Made by a program: the position numbers and the translations under genes. Shown piece by piece: positions 1 to 6,631 of a stretch of DNA of 9,939 nucleotides; within the stretch, counting starts at the first letter, position 1; every line of letters starts with the position of its first letter. The notes beneath the pieces were generated by a model, which saw nothing but the letters and a program-made list of their open reading frames with translations, was not told where the DNA came from and did no database searches. Source of the stretch: Pseudomonadota bacterium (GTDB taxonomy: Bacteria; Pseudomonadota; Alphaproteobacteria; Rhizobiales; Xanthobacteraceae); the NCBI GenBank assembly GCA_023433965.1, contig JAEYTQ010000040.1, forward strand, positions 1 through 9,939. The letters run 5' to 3'.

Positions 1-112
1 TCAACTGCATTTTCCAGTATGATGGGCTGGGCTGCCGTACATGGTGCGGGCATGAGCCGACGCGGGATTCGGCAGGGGTCGAACCTGACGCAGACCTTTT
101 GCGGGTGATCGG

Positions 113-125
113 CGTTGACGCAACG
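113..125. promoter_or_regulatory. 13-bp inverted repeat upstream of the sugar dehydrogenase gene
   Basis: CGTTG-ACG-CAACG is a perfect inverted repeat whose last base lies 26 bases before the TTG start. It sits where an operator overlapping a promoter or leader could act. A single short palindrome in GC-rich DNA can also arise by chance, and I do not recognise a specific regulator for it. The rest of 1-151 shows nothing else I can name. Confidence 0.25.
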
Positions 126-138
126 ACACGTGCAAAGC

Positions 139-143
139 GGAGG
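139..143 (+). promoter_or_regulatory. Shine-Dalgarno site supporting the TTG start at 152
   Basis: GGAGG lies 8 bases before TTG at 152-154. The next in-frame candidate, ATG at 164, would be about 20 bases from it, too far for this site, and would remove the arginine in front of the signal-peptide hydrophobic core. The site therefore favours the TTG start. Confidence 0.7.
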
Positions 144-151
144 ACGACGAA

Positions 152-1486
152 TTGAGCAACAGGATGACGTTCGTGGCAATTCCCGCAGCGCTGCTGGTCG
201 CAATTGTGACCGGCGCACAAGCCGAACCGGTCTTGCAGGGCAAAAATGCCTATGGCGATTGGCGGGCCGACAAGCCCGGCACGGTCAGGCTGATCCGGCC
301 GCAGGATCTGGTCAGGCCGGGTGCCACGCGGTCGGTTGCGAGCTCGTCGCGCGTGGTCCCGCGTCCGCCCGACGCCGTGCTTCAGGTGCCGGACGGATTC
401 AAGATCGAGCCGTTCGCGGAAGGCCTGCGCGGGCCACGCATCATACGCGTAGCGCCGAATGGCGATGTGTTCGTTGCGGAGACGCGGGCCGGCAACATCC
501 GCGTGCTTCGCGCCGGTGAAGGCGGCAAGGTCGCGACCAACGAAGTGTTCGCCGGCGGACTGCGGCAGCCATTCGGCATCGCCTTCTTCCCCAACGGAGA
601 CAATCCGCAATGGGTCTACGTCGCCAATACCGACAGCGTCGTCCGCTTCCCCTATCAGGCCGGCGATCTCAAGGCGCGCGGCAAGGCCGAGACGATTGTC
701 GCGAGCCTGCCGCAAGGAGGCCATTCCACCCGCGATATCGTCTTCACCCCCGACAACAAGCGCATGCTGATCTCGGTCGGCTCGCTCAGCAATGTCGCCG
801 AGGGGATGGGGACGCCGCCCGGCGGGATGGAGGCCTGGTCGAAGACGCAGCCGCTGGGCGCAACATGGGCCAGCGAGCTCGAGCGTGCCGCCGTGCTGGC
901 CTTCAATCCCGACGGCAAGGAGAGAAAGATCTATGCAACCGGGCTTCGCAACTGCGTCGGCCTCGCGATCCAGCCGCAGACCGGCCTGCCCTGGTGTTCG
1001 ATCAACGAACGCGACGGCCTCGGCGACGATCTCGTGCCCGACTACGTGACCAGTGTGAAGGAGGGCGGCTTCTACGGCTGGCCGTGGTTCTACATCGGTA
1101 ACAATGAAGACCCGCGCCATGCCGGCGCCCGGCCGGATCTCCAGGACAAGGTCACCGTGCCGGACGTGCTGATCCAGCCGCACTCGGCCTCGCTCGGCAT
1201 GACCTTCTATCAAGGCGCGCAGTTTCCGCCCGAGTACCAGGGCGACGCCTTCGCTGCCGAGCACGGCTCCTGGAACAGGTCGAAGCGGACCGGCTACAAG
1301 GTGATCCGCATCCGGATCAAGGACGGCAAGCCGACAGGCGAGTACGAGGATTTCGTCACGGGATTTGTCGTGAACGATACGGAGGTGTGGGGCAGGCCGG
1401 TTGGAGTGGCGGTGGCGAAGGACGGATCGCTGCTGGTGTCGGAGGACGGCAACGGCACGATCTGGCGGGTGACCTATTCGCGCTGA
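152..1486 (+). CDS. Sorbosone dehydrogenase-family (PQQ-type beta-propeller) sugar dehydrogenase, exported
   Basis: This is a 444-residue protein with a clear Sec signal peptide: a short positive start (MSNR), a hydrophobic stretch at about 7-20 and a likely cleavage after AQA at 24. The rest resembles the glucose/sorbosone dehydrogenase beta-propeller family. Recognisable pieces are the PDGF-to-VAET blade at about 80-111, GGHSTRDIVF at 189-198 (H191 is in the place of the catalytic histidine of soluble PQQ glucose dehydrogenase), ATGLRNC at 262-268, NERDGLGDDLVPDY at 285-298, GFYGWPW at 306-312 and EHGSWNRS at 370-377. C268 and C282 could form a disulfide in the periplasm. The family oxidises sugars or aldoses with PQQ or is of unknown substrate; the sequence does not fix the substrate, and PQQ binding is inferred. 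No fused or neighbouring cytochrome c is visible, so the electron acceptor is unknown. It converges on the minus-strand gene downstream, with a gap of 37 bases. Confidence 0.85.
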   Translation: MSNRMTFVAIPAALLVAIVTGAQAEPVLQGKNAYGDWRADKPGTVRLIRPQDLVRPGATRSVASSSRVVPRPPDAVLQVPDGFKIEPFAEGLRGPRIIRVAPNGDVFVAETRAGNIRVLRAGEGGKVATNEVFAGGLRQPFGIAFFPNGDNPQWVYVANTDSVVRFPYQAGDLKARGKAETIVASLPQGGHSTRDIVFTPDNKRMLISVGSLSNVAEGMGTPPGGMEAWSKTQPLGATWASELERAAVLAFNPDGKERKIYATGLRNCVGLAIQPQTGLPWCSINERDGLGDDLVPDYVTSVKEGGFYGWPWFYIGNNEDPRHAGARPDLQDKVTVPDVLIQPHSASLGMTFYQGAQFPPEYQGDAFAAEHGSWNRSKRTGYKVIRIRIKDGKPTGEYEDFVTGFVVNDTEVWGRPVGVAVAKDGSLLVSEDGNGTIWRVTYSR

Positions 1487-1523
1487 GCGCGGCGCGATGA
1501 CACAAGGGGAGAAGGAAGAAGAA

Positions 1524-2324
1524 TTACCCCCGTCTCACGCTGGCCCCACCGTCGACCGGCAGCGTCACGCCGGTGATGAAGTTCGCTTCGTCGCTGGCCA
1601 GGAACAATGCGGCGTTGGCGACGTCCCAGCCGGTGCCCATCTTCCTGCGCAGCGGCACCTTGCTGTCGCGGTCGGCTTCGACCTCGGCGCGGGTCTTGTG
1701 CCATTCGCGGGCGCGGGTGTCGACCGCCATCGGCGTGTTCATCAGGCCGGGCAGGATGACGTTGGCCCGGATGCCGTATTCGGCGTTCTGATAGGCGAGT
1801 TGCTCGGTGAAGGCGATCATGGCCGACTTCGTCGCCTTGTAGGCGACGTAAGGATAGGTGGTGATGGCCGCCATCGAGGAGATGTTGATGATGGCGCCGC
1901 TGCGTTGCGCGCGCATGATCGGGATCACCTCTTTCGCGGCGAGAATGCAGCTCTTCAGATTGACGGCGACGACGCGGTCGAACGCCTCTTCGGTCAGCTG
2001 CAGCAGCTCCGCATCACCGCCGGCGAGGCTGACGCCGACGTTGTTGTGCAGCACGTCAATCCGGCCCCAGCGCGATTGCGCGTCCTTGACCATCGCCGCG
2101 ATGTCCGCAGCTTTGGTCACGTCGGCCTCGAAGGCCGCGGCGGTGCCTTGCCCGGCGGTGATCATCGCGACCGTTTCTTGCGCCGAGCCCGGATGATGGT
2201 CGACGCACAAGACCTTGGCGCCCTCACGCGCGAAGGTGAGCGCAGTCGCGCGGCCATTGCCGATGCCTTCGCCGGGGCTTTGTCCGGCGCCGACGACGAT
2301 CGCAACCTTGTCCTTCAAGCGCAT
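1524..2324 (-). CDS. Short-chain dehydrogenase/reductase (SDR), classical type, probably NAD-dependent
   Basis: This 266-residue protein is a complete classical SDR. The Rossmann nucleotide-binding turn at 12-24 (GAGQSPGEGIGNG) is longer than the usual TGxxxGxG. D42 at the end of the second strand favours NAD(H) over NADP(H). D68, the NNVG motif at 94-97, the serine pair S149/S150 and Y162-x3-K166 form the expected cofactor and catalytic set. The C-terminal FITGVTLPVDGG at 249-260 is the usual SDR end. The ATG at 2324 has GGGAG on the minus strand (2338-2334) nine bases upstream. No membrane segment or signal is present, so it is cytosolic. The substrate cannot be told; annotations such as 3-oxoacyl-ACP or glucose dehydrogenase would be over-calls. 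It is divergent from cyoA, and the two may share the control region 2325-2558. Confidence 0.9.
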   Translation of the reverse strand: MRLKDKVAIVVGAGQSPGEGIGNGRATALTFAREGAKVLCVDHHPGSAQETVAMITAGQGTAAAFEADVTKAADIAAMVKDAQSRWGRIDVLHNNVGVSLAGGDAELLQLTEEAFDRVVAVNLKSCILAAKEVIPIMRAQRSGAIINISSMAAITTYPYVAYKATKSAMIAFTEQLAYQNAEYGIRANVILPGLMNTPMAVDTRAREWHKTRAEVEADRDSKVPLRRKMGTGWDVANAALFLASDEANFITGVTLPVDGGASVRRG

Positions 2325-2558
2325 CTCGGTCCACTCCCTGATATTTTCGTGCAGACTAGCAATCGTCCTGACCGCAGAGAAGACGGCGCTTCTGCGTTCA
2401 TGTCATTGACATCACACGGAATTGCATGTCGTGGCCGTCCCCATCGCGCCTGGCGGCCCCGACACTCCAGGAACCGCTCCGGGACGGCGGCGTTTGTCGC
2501 GGAGCCTTTCCCGCGCTAGGCTCGGTCCCGGGGCTTCCCAACCGCCAGTGGCTCGCCG
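2325..2558. promoter_or_regulatory. Divergent control region between the SDR gene and cyoA
   Basis: The 234 bases carry no believable gene. They must hold the start signals for the minus-strand SDR gene and very likely for the plus-strand cyo operon. TTGACA at 2406-2411 matches the -35 consensus on the plus strand, but no good -10 lies at the right spacing, so I do not call an exact promoter. The region also holds the palindrome listed separately. I see no FNR/FixK-type TTGAT-N4-ATCAA box, which might have been expected for a terminal oxidase. Confidence 0.5.
2400..2412. promoter_or_regulatory. 13-bp palindrome with a third half-site, possible operator
   Basis: ATGTCA-T-TGACAT is a perfect inverted repeat (2400-2405 and 2407-2412). 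ATGTC occurs again at 2426-2430, giving a second, wider inverted arrangement with GACAT at 2408-2412. The palindrome overlaps the TTGACA string at 2406-2411. It lies 76 bases from the SDR start and 147 bases from the cyoA start, a natural place for a regulator acting on one or both divergent genes. The binding protein is unknown. Confidence 0.35.
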
Positions 2559-3392
2559 ATGAATCTGCTCGATCCGCAAGGGCCCGTGGCTGCGGGCAAC
2601 AGCACCATCCTGGTCGATTCCGTCTTCATCATGCTCGTGATCGTGGTGCCCACCATCATCGCGATCCTCGGCTTCGCGTTCTGGTTTCGCGCCTCCAATC
2701 CCAGAGCGCGGTACCAGCCCGACTTCGTCTATTCCGGCCGCGTCGAAATGGTGGTGTGGTCGATCCCGGCGCTCACCGTGATTCTGCTCGGCGGCGTCGC
2801 CTGGATCGGCTCGCATCAGCTCGATCCGGCCGCGCCCGTCCCCGGCACCGGCAGCCCGGTGCGGATCCAGGCCGTCTCGCTCGACTGGAAATGGCTGTTC
2901 ATCTATCCCGACCAGCGCATCGCCACCGTCAACACGCTGACGGTGCCCGCCGGTGCCGAGCTGAATTTCCAGCTGACGTCGTCGAGCGTGATGAACACGT
3001 TCTTCATCCCGCAGCTCGGCAGCATGATCTACACCATGAACGGCATGGTGACGCGGCTGAACCTGCGCGCCGACAATGAAGGCAAGCTGCAAGGACTGTC
3101 GGCGCACTTCTCCGGCGACGGTTTCCCCGACATGATGTTCGACGTCAACGTGATCTCGCCGCTCGCCTTTCCGGATTGGGTCGCGGCCACTGCGAAGACC
3201 GACGTGGTGCTGAACGAGGACACCTACAAGAAGCTGATGCAGCAGGGCATCGAGAAGGGCCGGCCGGTCTACCGCCTCGAAGACCCGCGCCTGTTCGAGC
3301 TGATCGCAACCCAGCATATTCCGCCAGGTCCAGGACCGGAGCTTGCATCCGGAGCGGGCCGGCCGCACGGTGGAGGCCACGATGCTCGGTAA
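2559..3392 (+). CDS. cyoA: Cytochrome bo3-type ubiquinol oxidase subunit II
   Basis: This 277-residue inner-membrane protein has two membrane helices (about 18-43 and 62-84) followed by a periplasmic cupredoxin domain (about 100-202). [10 protein letters not shown] at 65-74, [10 protein letters not shown] at 108-117 and [16 protein letters not shown] at 143-158 match E. coli CyoA closely. Where cytochrome c oxidases carry the CuA ligands C-x-E-x-C-x3-H-x2-M, this protein reads [14 protein letters not shown] (181-194) with no cysteine, so it cannot hold CuA and belongs to a quinol oxidase. The C-terminal tail is His/Gly-rich. E. coli CyoA starts with a lipoprotein signal and a lipidated cysteine; here the protein begins directly at MNLLDP, with an in-frame stop at 2517-2519 and no alternative start between. 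No clear Shine-Dalgarno precedes the ATG. It overlaps cyoB by 11 bases. Confidence 0.93.
   Translation: MNLLDPQGPVAAGNSTILVDSVFIMLVIVVPTIIAILGFAFWFRASNPRARYQPDFVYSGRVEMVVWSIPALTVILLGGVAWIGSHQLDPAAPVPGTGSPVRIQAVSLDWKWLFIYPDQRIATVNTLTVPAGAELNFQLTSSSVMNTFFIPQLGSMIYTMNGMVTRLNLRADNEGKLQGLSAHFSGDGFPDMMFDVNVISPLAFPDWVAATAKTDVVLNEDTYKKLMQQGIEKGRPVYRLEDPRLFELIATQHIPPGPGPELASGAGRPHGGGHDAR
3372..3376 (+). promoter_or_regulatory. Shine-Dalgarno site deciding the cyoB start at 3382
   Basis: GGAGG lies five bases before ATG 3382, inside the end of cyoA. It favours this ATG over an in-frame TTG at 3343, which would add 13 residues not seen in the family and overlap cyoA much further. Confidence 0.75.
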
Positions 3393-5382
3393 GCTCGATT
3401 GGTCGGCCATCCCGCTCGATCAGCCGATACCGCTGGTCGCTGGCGCGGTGGTGCTGGTCGCGATCCTCGGCGTGCTGACCTGGGTCGTGGTGAAGGGCCA
3501 TCTGCCCTATCTCTGGCACGAATGGATCACCAGCGTCGATCACAAGCGCATCGGCGTCATGTACATCTTGCTGGCATCGGTGATGCTGCTGCGCGGCGGC
3601 AGCGACGCCATCATGATGCGGATCCAGCAGGCCGTGGCCTACCAGTCGCAGGGCTATCTGCCGCCGGAGCACTACAACCAGATATTCTCGGCGCACGGCA
3701 CCATCATGATCTTCTTCGTGGCGATGCCGTTCGTGATCGGGCTGATGAACCTGATCGTGCCGCTCCAGCTCGGCGTGCGCGACGTCGCCTTTCCGACGCT
3801 GAATTCGGTCGGCTTCTGGCTGACCGCGACCGGCGCGCTGCTGGTCAATATCTCACTGGTGGTCGGCGAGTTCGCGCGCACCGGCTGGCTCGCTTTTCCG
3901 CCGCTGTCGGGATTGTCCTACTCGCCGGGGGTCGGCGTCGACTATTATGCCTGGTCGCTCCAGATCTCCGGCGTCGGGACGCTGGTGGCCGGCATCAACC
4001 TGGTCACGACGGTGCTGAAGCTGCGCACCAAGGGCATGAACTACTTGCGCATGCCGATGTTCTGCTGGACGACGCTCGCCTCGAACCTGTTGATCGTCGC
4101 TGCCTTCCCGATCCTCACCGTCACGCTCGCGATGCTGCTGCTCGACCGATACCTCGGCTTCCATTTCTTCACCAACGAGGCCGGCGGCAACGTCATGATG
4201 TTCATGAACCTGATCTGGGCCTGGGGCCATCCGGAGGTCTACATCCTGGTGCTGCCGGCCTTTGGCATCTTCTCCGAGGTGGTTTCCACCTTCTCCGGCA
4301 AGGCGCTGTTCGGATATCGCTCCATGGTGCTGGCAACCATGGCAATCTGTGTCGTCTCCTTCATGGTCTGGCTGCACCACTTCTTCACGATGGGCGCAGG
4401 TCCCAACGTCAATGCGATCTTCGGCATCGCCAGCATGATCATCGCGGTGCCCACGGGTGTGAAGATCTACAACTGGTTGTTCACGATGTATGGCGGCCGC
4501 ATCCGCTTCGCGACGCCGATGCTGTGGGCGATCGGCTTCATGGTCACGTTCATCATCGGCGGATTGACCGGCGTCCTGCTCGCGGTGCCGCCGGCCGATT
4601 TCATGCTCCACAACAGCATGTTCCTGGTGGCTCACTTCCACAACGTCATCATCGGCGGTGTGCTGTTCGGTGTCTTCGCCGGCTTCGAGTACTGGTTTCC
4701 GAAGGCATTCGGTTTCCGCCTCCACGAGCGCTGGGGCAAGACTGCGTTCTGGTTCACCTTCATCGGCTTCTTCGTCACCTTCATGCCGCTCTACGTCGCC
4801 GGCATGCTCGGCATGACGCGGCGGCTGCAGCACTACGACGTTGCGGCCTGGCGTCCCTGGATGATCATTGCGGCGCTCGGCGTGGCCGTACTGACGATCG
4901 GGGTGATCTGCCAGATCGTGCAGATCGTGGTCAGCGTCCGCAACCGCGAAGCGCTGCGTGATCGCACCGGCGATCCCTGGGACGGGCGTTCGCTGGAATG
5001 GGCGACCCCGTCGCCGCCGCCGGCGTTCAATTTCGCGTTCAACCCTGATGTGCGCGGCGAGGACGCCTATTGGGACATGAAGGTCCGCGCGAAGCAGCAA
5101 TCGCCCGGACATGACGGACCGGCGTATCAGGACATCGAAATGCCCAGAAATTCCCCGACCGGGTTCGTCTGTGCGTTCTTCGCCACCATCATGGGCTTTG
5201 CGCTGGTCTGGCACATCTGGTGGATGGTGATCCTCGGCGGATTGGGTGCGTGGGCGACCTTCGTCGTGTTCGCCTGGCGGGACCATGACGAATACGTCAT
5301 TCCGGCTGCGGAGGTCGCAGCGATAGACCGCGTCAATCTCGAAGAGCGGCGCGACCTCGTCAGCATCGCGGGGACAGTTTGA
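3382..5382 (+). CDS. cyoB: Cytochrome bo3-type ubiquinol oxidase subunit I
   Basis: This 666-residue heme-copper oxidase subunit reduces oxygen to water, pumps protons and oxidises ubiquinol in the inner membrane; E. coli CyoB has nearly the same length. All ligands are present: H105 and H420 for the low-spin heme, H418 for the high-spin heme, and H283, H332 and H333 for CuB, with Y287 placed to cross-link to H283 (GHPEVY 282-287). E285 and D134 mark the D proton channel and K361 the K channel, so it is an A-type pump. The ubiquinone-site residues of E. coli CyoB are conserved as R71, D75, H97 and Q100, which together with the CuA-less subunit II argues strongly for quinol rather than cytochrome c as donor. 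About 15 membrane helices are expected. Start ATG 3382 has GGAGG upstream; the stop overlaps the cyoC start by one base. Confidence 0.96.
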   Translation: MLGKLDWSAIPLDQPIPLVAGAVVLVAILGVLTWVVVKGHLPYLWHEWITSVDHKRIGVMYILLASVMLLRGGSDAIMMRIQQAVAYQSQGYLPPEHYNQIFSAHGTIMIFFVAMPFVIGLMNLIVPLQLGVRDVAFPTLNSVGFWLTATGALLVNISLVVGEFARTGWLAFPPLSGLSYSPGVGVDYYAWSLQISGVGTLVAGINLVTTVLKLRTKGMNYLRMPMFCWTTLASNLLIVAAFPILTVTLAMLLLDRYLGFHFFTNEAGGNVMMFMNLIWAWGHPEVYILVLPAFGIFSEVVSTFSGKALFGYRSMVLATMAICVVSFMVWLHHFFTMGAGPNVNAIFGIASMIIAVPTGVKIYNWLFTMYGGRIRFATPMLWAIGFMVTFIIGGLTGVLLAVPPADFMLHNSMFLVAHFHNVIIGGVLFGVFAGFEYWFPKAFGFRLHERWGKTAFWFTFIGFFVTFMPLYVAGMLGMTRRLQHYDVAAWRPWMIIAALGVAVLTIGVICQIVQIVVSVRNREALRDRTGDPWDGRSLEWATPSPPPAFNFAFNPDVRGEDAYWDMKVRAKQQSPGHDGPAYQDIEMPRNSPTGFVCAFFATIMGFALVWHIWWMVILGGLGAWATFVVFAWRDHDEYVIPAAEVAAIDRVNLEERRDLVSIAGTV

Positions 5383-6023
5383 TGGCGATGACCGCGACCG
5401 CCGGCCACGCGCACGCCGATCCGCATCGCATCGGCGTCGTCATCGAGCATCCAGGACCCGCGCCGAAGCGGATCGTGACCGCCTACGGCTTCTGGATCTT
5501 CCTGCTCTCCGACATCGTGATGTTCTCCTGCTTCTTCGCGGCCTATGCGGTGCTGTCGGGCCAGACCGCCGATGGTCCGAAGGGCTCGGAGATCTTCGAG
5601 CAGAGGACCGTTGCGATCGAGACGGTTTGCCTGCTGTTGTCGAGCTTCACCTGCGGCATGGCCAGCATCGCCGCCGACGTCCGCAACAGGCTGTGGTTCT
5701 ACGTCTCCATGGCAATCACCTGTGCGCTCGGGCTCGCTTTCCTCGTGCTCGAGTTCCGCGAGTTCGCCGATCTCGTCGCACGCGGCTACGGACCATCGCG
5801 CAGCGCCTTCCTGACCGCGTTTTTCTCGCTGGTCGGATGCCACGGTCTGCACGTCTCTGCCGGCGTATTGTGGCTCCTCACCATGATGGCCCAGGTGTTC
5901 GCGAAGGGCTTTCGTGCCGACATCCTGCGCCGGATGACGTGCTTTGCATTGTTCTGGCACGCGCTCGACATCGTCTGGGTCGCAGTATTCTCCGTCGTTT
6001 ACCTGCTCGGGAGTGCGCCATGA
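5382..6023 (+). CDS. cyoC: Cytochrome bo3-type ubiquinol oxidase subunit III
   Basis: This 213-residue membrane protein has five predicted helices and the subunit III signatures GFWIFLLSDIVMFSCFFAAY at 36-55, CHGLHVSAGVLWL at 153-165 and FWHALDIVWVAVFSVVYLLG at 191-210. Subunit III stabilises the oxidase core and has no metal centre. The N-terminal 30 residues are cytoplasmic and His-rich. I chose ATG 5382, which shares its A with the cyoB stop TGA (5380-5382) and has GGGGA at 5370-5374 seven bases upstream. TTG 5379 and ATG 5388 are possible alternatives differing by one or two residues. The gene ends in a four-base ATGA overlap with cyoD, so the genes are probably translationally coupled. 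Confidence 0.94.
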   Translation: MAMTATAGHAHADPHRIGVVIEHPGPAPKRIVTAYGFWIFLLSDIVMFSCFFAAYAVLSGQTADGPKGSEIFEQRTVAIETVCLLLSSFTCGMASIAADVRNRLWFYVSMAITCALGLAFLVLEFREFADLVARGYGPSRSAFLTAFFSLVGCHGLHVSAGVLWLLTMMAQVFAKGFRADILRRMTCFALFWHALDIVWVAVFSVVYLLGSAP

Positions 6024-6406
6024 GTGAGCAGACGCATGGGCTGACGAAACACGACCTCGCCCCGGGCGAGGAAGAGCAGCACGGCGTCGGCGCTCGCGTC
6101 CTTGGCTACGTCGTCGGCCTCGTGCTGGCGTTACTGCTCACGGCGACGTCGTTCTTCATCGCCGGCACGGATCTGGTCTGGCAGCCATCAATTCCCGTCG
6201 CGCTGATCGTGCTTGCCATCGCACAGATGGGTGTGCACCTCGTGTTCTTCCTGCACATCACCACCGGCCCTGACAACACAAACAACGTGCTGGCGCTCGC
6301 GTTCGGTCTTCTGGTTGTCTTCCTCGTGATCGGAGGCACCATCTGGATCATGGCGAATCTGAACGCCAACATGATGCCGATGGACCAGATCATGCGGATG
6401 CAGTGA
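6020..6406 (+). CDS. cyoD: Cytochrome bo3-type ubiquinol oxidase subunit IV
   Basis: This 128-residue protein has three membrane helices at about 26-48, 56-80 and 90-113. QMGVHLVFFLHI at 69-80 and IWIMANLNANMM at 108-119 match the subunit IV (CyoD) family, whose members assist assembly of CuB and the high-spin heme site in subunit I. It is slightly longer than E. coli CyoD because of its N-terminal tail. The start is the ATG of an ATGA overlap with cyoC, with GGGAG at 6009-6013 six bases upstream. It is the last gene of the operon: the next coding region is on the opposite strand, and no heme O synthase (cyoE) follows, unlike in E. coli. Confidence 0.93.
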   Translation: MSEQTHGLTKHDLAPGEEEQHGVGARVLGYVVGLVLALLLTATSFFIAGTDLVWQPSIPVALIVLAIAQMGVHLVFFLHITTGPDNTNNVLALAFGLLVVFLVIGGTIWIMANLNANMMPMDQIMRMQ

Positions 6407-6418
6407 CAGAAGCCGGTA

Positions 6419-6545
6419 CAAAAAAGAAGAGCCGCTTGTGGTGACAAGCGGCCCAAGTCTAGGGAGGAAACGCCCAAGCAAGGACAATCGGGCCGGAGCC
6501 GGATTGCTGCCGAGGAAACGCTCGCGCAAGGCGCTTGCGTCAGAA
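6419..6545 (-). ncRNA. Candidate trans-acting small RNA with two C-rich GCGTTTCCTC motifs
   Basis: Read on the minus strand, the gap after cyoD shows an ordered RNA-like layout. First comes hairpin 1 (6539-6525, CGCAAG stem, 3-base loop), then an open stretch with GCGTTTCCTC (6521-6512). Next is hairpin 2 (6506-6485: five pairs, one C-C mismatch, three pairs, closed by a C(UCCG)G loop of the stable UNCG class). A second open stretch carries GGGCGTTTCCTCCC (6475-6462), and last is a 9-bp hairpin with a U tract. The repeated pyrimidine motif is complementary to Shine-Dalgarno sequences, a layout used by alphaproteobacterial regulatory RNAs such as the MmgR/alpha-r8 type; that likeness is from memory. 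A weak promoter (TTGAAC at 6577-6572, CATTT-like -10 near 6554) would put the 5' end near 6543. Alternatively the structure is the 3' end of the nuclease-like gene's mRNA. No coding frame is convincing here. Confidence 0.6.
6420..6452 (-). terminator. Intrinsic terminator on the minus strand
   Basis: GCCGCTTGT (6431-6439) and ACAAGCGGC (6444-6452) form a perfect 9-bp stem with a four-base loop. On the minus strand it is followed by TCTTC and then six T residues (6425-6420). On the plus strand the run is A and precedes the stem, so the signal points to minus-strand transcripts: the small RNA candidate and/or the nuclease-like gene ending 180 bases before. The stem may also protect the 3' end of cyo mRNA, but it is not a standard terminator in that direction. 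Confidence 0.8.
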
Positions 6546-6631
6546 TTACAAATGCAGCAACTACCGATGAAGTTCAATTCCGGATCAATACGGTCCGGGA
6601 CTACCACTCACGGGTGCGTCAACCAATGCGC

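Noticed and set aside
73..87. T-arm-like string on the minus strand (CAGG-TTCGACC-CCTG)
   Set aside because: It looks like a tRNA T-arm, but there is no acceptor stem partner, anticodon arm or CCA end around it, so neither a tRNA nor a tRNA-derived attachment site is supported.
1..155. Plus-strand frame open from the window edge to TGA 153-155, overlapping the TTG start of the dehydrogenase
   Set aside because: It could be the tail of an upstream gene coupled to the dehydrogenase, but third-position GC (about 64 percent) is lower than expected for a gene here, the residues match nothing I know, and the end is Arg/Thr-rich. It cannot be supported without upstream sequence.
1479..1491. CGCGC-TGA-GCGCG repeat at the convergent ends of the dehydrogenase and SDR genes, considered as a terminator
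   Set aside because: The stem is only five pairs around the stop codon, with no T run on either side; the pyrimidine tract on the minus strand precedes rather than follows it.
1497..2519. Open frame of 340 codons on the plus strand across the SDR gene
   Set aside because: It runs antisense to a gene with all SDR motifs, shows no recognisable domain and crosses into the intergenic region with changing composition.
3343..3381. TTG start 13 codons upstream of the chosen cyoB start
   Set aside because: ATG 3382 has a GGAGG five bases upstream and gives a length and N terminus matching CyoB; the extension lies inside cyoA and has no family counterpart.
3853..5286. Long open frame (477 codons) on the minus strand inside cyoB
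   Set aside because: Its product is rich in His, Asp, Glu and Arg without any domain. It is the antisense shadow of a strongly conserved membrane protein in GC-rich DNA. The same holds for the plus-strand frame 3399-4961.
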